In this document: in pieces, positions 5,832 through 6,191 of the stretch
How positions within the stretch are numbered: position 1 is the first letter of the stretch
How the letters are laid out: every line of letters starts with the position of its first letter
Assembly (NCBI GenBank): GCA_963976875.1
Contig: CAXBML010000049.1
Location: 1 to 6,191, forward strand
Source of the DNA: Berkiella_A sp963976875
GTDB taxonomy: Bacteria > Pseudomonadota > Gammaproteobacteria > Berkiellales > Berkiellaceae
Length of the DNA: 6,191 nt
Direction: 5' to 3'
Made by a program: the position numbers and the translations under genes
Notes under the pieces: generated by a model
Databases searched by the model: none
Told to the model about the DNA's origin: nothing
The model's input: only the letters and a program-made list of their open reading frames with translations

Positions 5832-5893
5832 AACGTACCAAAACAGCACTAATTTAGCCTAAATATAATTAAATTAGGTTAAATTGGTACGGT
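5832..5893. repeat. Interrupted dyad left of tRNA fragment C
   Basis: CGTACCAA (5834-5841) is the exact reverse complement of TTGGTACG (5884-5891). Inside it, AATTTAGCCTAA (5851-5862) pairs with TTAGGTTAAATT (5874-5885) at 11 of 12 positions. The outer arms correspond to the dyad at 1477-1538 at the same distance from the tRNA fragment. Confidence 0.6.
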
Positions 5894-5946
5894 GACCAAG
5901 ACCGCAAGTTATTGATTCGTAATAACCATATTGCTAAAAAGTGCCA

Positions 5947-5991
5947 CTACGAACTAGGGGATCGCACGTTCGAATCGTGCCAGGTGCGCTA
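5947..5991 (+). repeat. att-like core copy C: diverged tRNA-Arg 3' fragment
   Basis: It matches the intact tRNA 3' part at 42 of 45 positions. The differences are G to A in the variable loop, G to A in the acceptor strand (CAGGTGC) and C to T in the CCA (now CTA), all transitions. The T arm is unchanged. With these changes it could not restore a fully paired tRNA with encoded CCA. It marks the distal end of unit 2. Confidence 0.85.
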
Positions 5992-6010
5992 TCTAATTTA
6001 TAGCATAATC

Positions 6011-6046
6011 AAGCAGTTACTTCACTAAGTGAAGAGCTGCTTTTTT
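6011..6046 (+). terminator. Duplicated tRNA-type terminator (copy C)
   Basis: AAGCAG pairs with CTGCTT; the upper stem CTTCAC pairs with GTGAAG, now fully Watson-Crick where copy A has a T-G. A T-run ends at 6046. It starts 19 nt after the core end, as in A and B. Confidence 0.8.
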
Positions 6047-6061
6047 GTGCCTGTCACAAAA

Positions 6062-6079
6062 GTGGTAAAGGATGTACCA
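6062..6079 (+). repeat. 18-bp flank motif, right side of copy C
   Basis: GTGGTAAAGGATGTACCA matches the copy at 186-203 at 15 of 18 positions and starts 71 nt after the core. Beyond it, to the window end, I see no supported gene. Confidence 0.55.
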
Positions 6080-6191
6080 TTTTAACGATTAATTTGAATA
6101 TCTGGGTAAAAATTAGGATTGCCTCAGAAGTCAATTTGAATCGCCACCAGTTCACTAGACTCTTTCCAGCCTCGTTTGGTACTGCTTTTCA

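Larger units (their letters stand above)
5823..6121 (+). repeat. Extended direct repeat around tRNA fragment C
   Basis: It aligns with 1464-1765 in the same order: 18-bp motif (5823-5840), dyad (5832-5893), 21-base block (5895-5915), tRNA core (5947-5991), terminator (6011-6046), 18-bp motif (6062-6079) and GTAAAAATTAGG (from 6105). The motif-to-core distances of 107 on the left and 71 on the right equal those of copy B. The TTTCGGCC hairpin expected next is not seen. Confidence 0.75.

Noticed and set aside
70..5991. CRISPR array
   Set aside because: Three repeats spaced 1.5 and 4.4 kb apart around genes, and derived from a tRNA, are not CRISPR repeats.
70..5991. Classical integron cassettes with attC sites
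   Set aside because: There is no intI, no attI, and no standard attC core-site pair with GTT. The boundaries are a tRNA fragment plus flanks, so only a loose analogy is made.
6124..6191. Possible C-terminal end of a minus-strand gene running off the window (ends AIQIDF)
   Set aside because: Only 21 codons are visible, no family is recognised, and a frame of this length is expected by chance.

Overview
The window looks like an accessory island in the chromosome of a low-GC gammaproteobacterium, probably marine. The basis is AT-rich coding sequence, a complete tRNA-Arg with encoded CCA, gammaproteobacterial-type proteins (YgiD-like dioxygenase, DoxX, LysR) and the short GTCCGCTTTCGGCC-type dyads. 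The species cannot be named from sequence alone.

Layout: an intact tRNA-Arg(ACG) lies at 38-114 with its own rho-independent terminator. A 45-bp stretch of this tRNA, from the anticodon loop to the CCA end, recurs as a direct repeat at 1592-1636 (identical) and 5947-5991 (three transitions). The similarity extends about 130 bp to the left of the two fragments and about 130 bp to the right of all three copies. These copies divide the window into two units with no integrase or transposase in either. Unit 1 (about 115-1591) carries one gene on the minus strand, a GAF-GGDEF diguanylate cyclase. Unit 2 (about 1637-5946) carries a doxX-ygiD operon on the minus strand, a divergent LysR regulator, a VOC-fold protein gene, and a Tat-exported intradiol dioxygenase on the minus strand. 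Both lone minus-strand genes are bracketed by the same pair of short hairpins, one with TTTCGGCC in the loop and one with GGATAG in the loop. Unit 2 may therefore be a fusion of two older cassettes.

How the genes fit together: LysR probably controls doxX-ygiD from the shared 204-bp intergenic region, which holds two related dyads whose centres are 41 bp apart. YgiD-like extradiol dioxygenase, DoxX, a VOC protein and an intradiol dioxygenase all point to catechol or quinone chemistry. The GGDEF protein would add a c-di-GMP signalling input. All cargo is optional-type function, as expected for a tRNA-associated island.

The most interesting feature is the boundary architecture. It combines the tRNA fragment, a conserved terminator, an 18-bp motif at fixed distance on both sides, a large dyad on the left, and paired hairpins. 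It reads as a tandem array of integrase-free, tRNA-tagged cassettes that would have to be moved by a recombinase encoded elsewhere.
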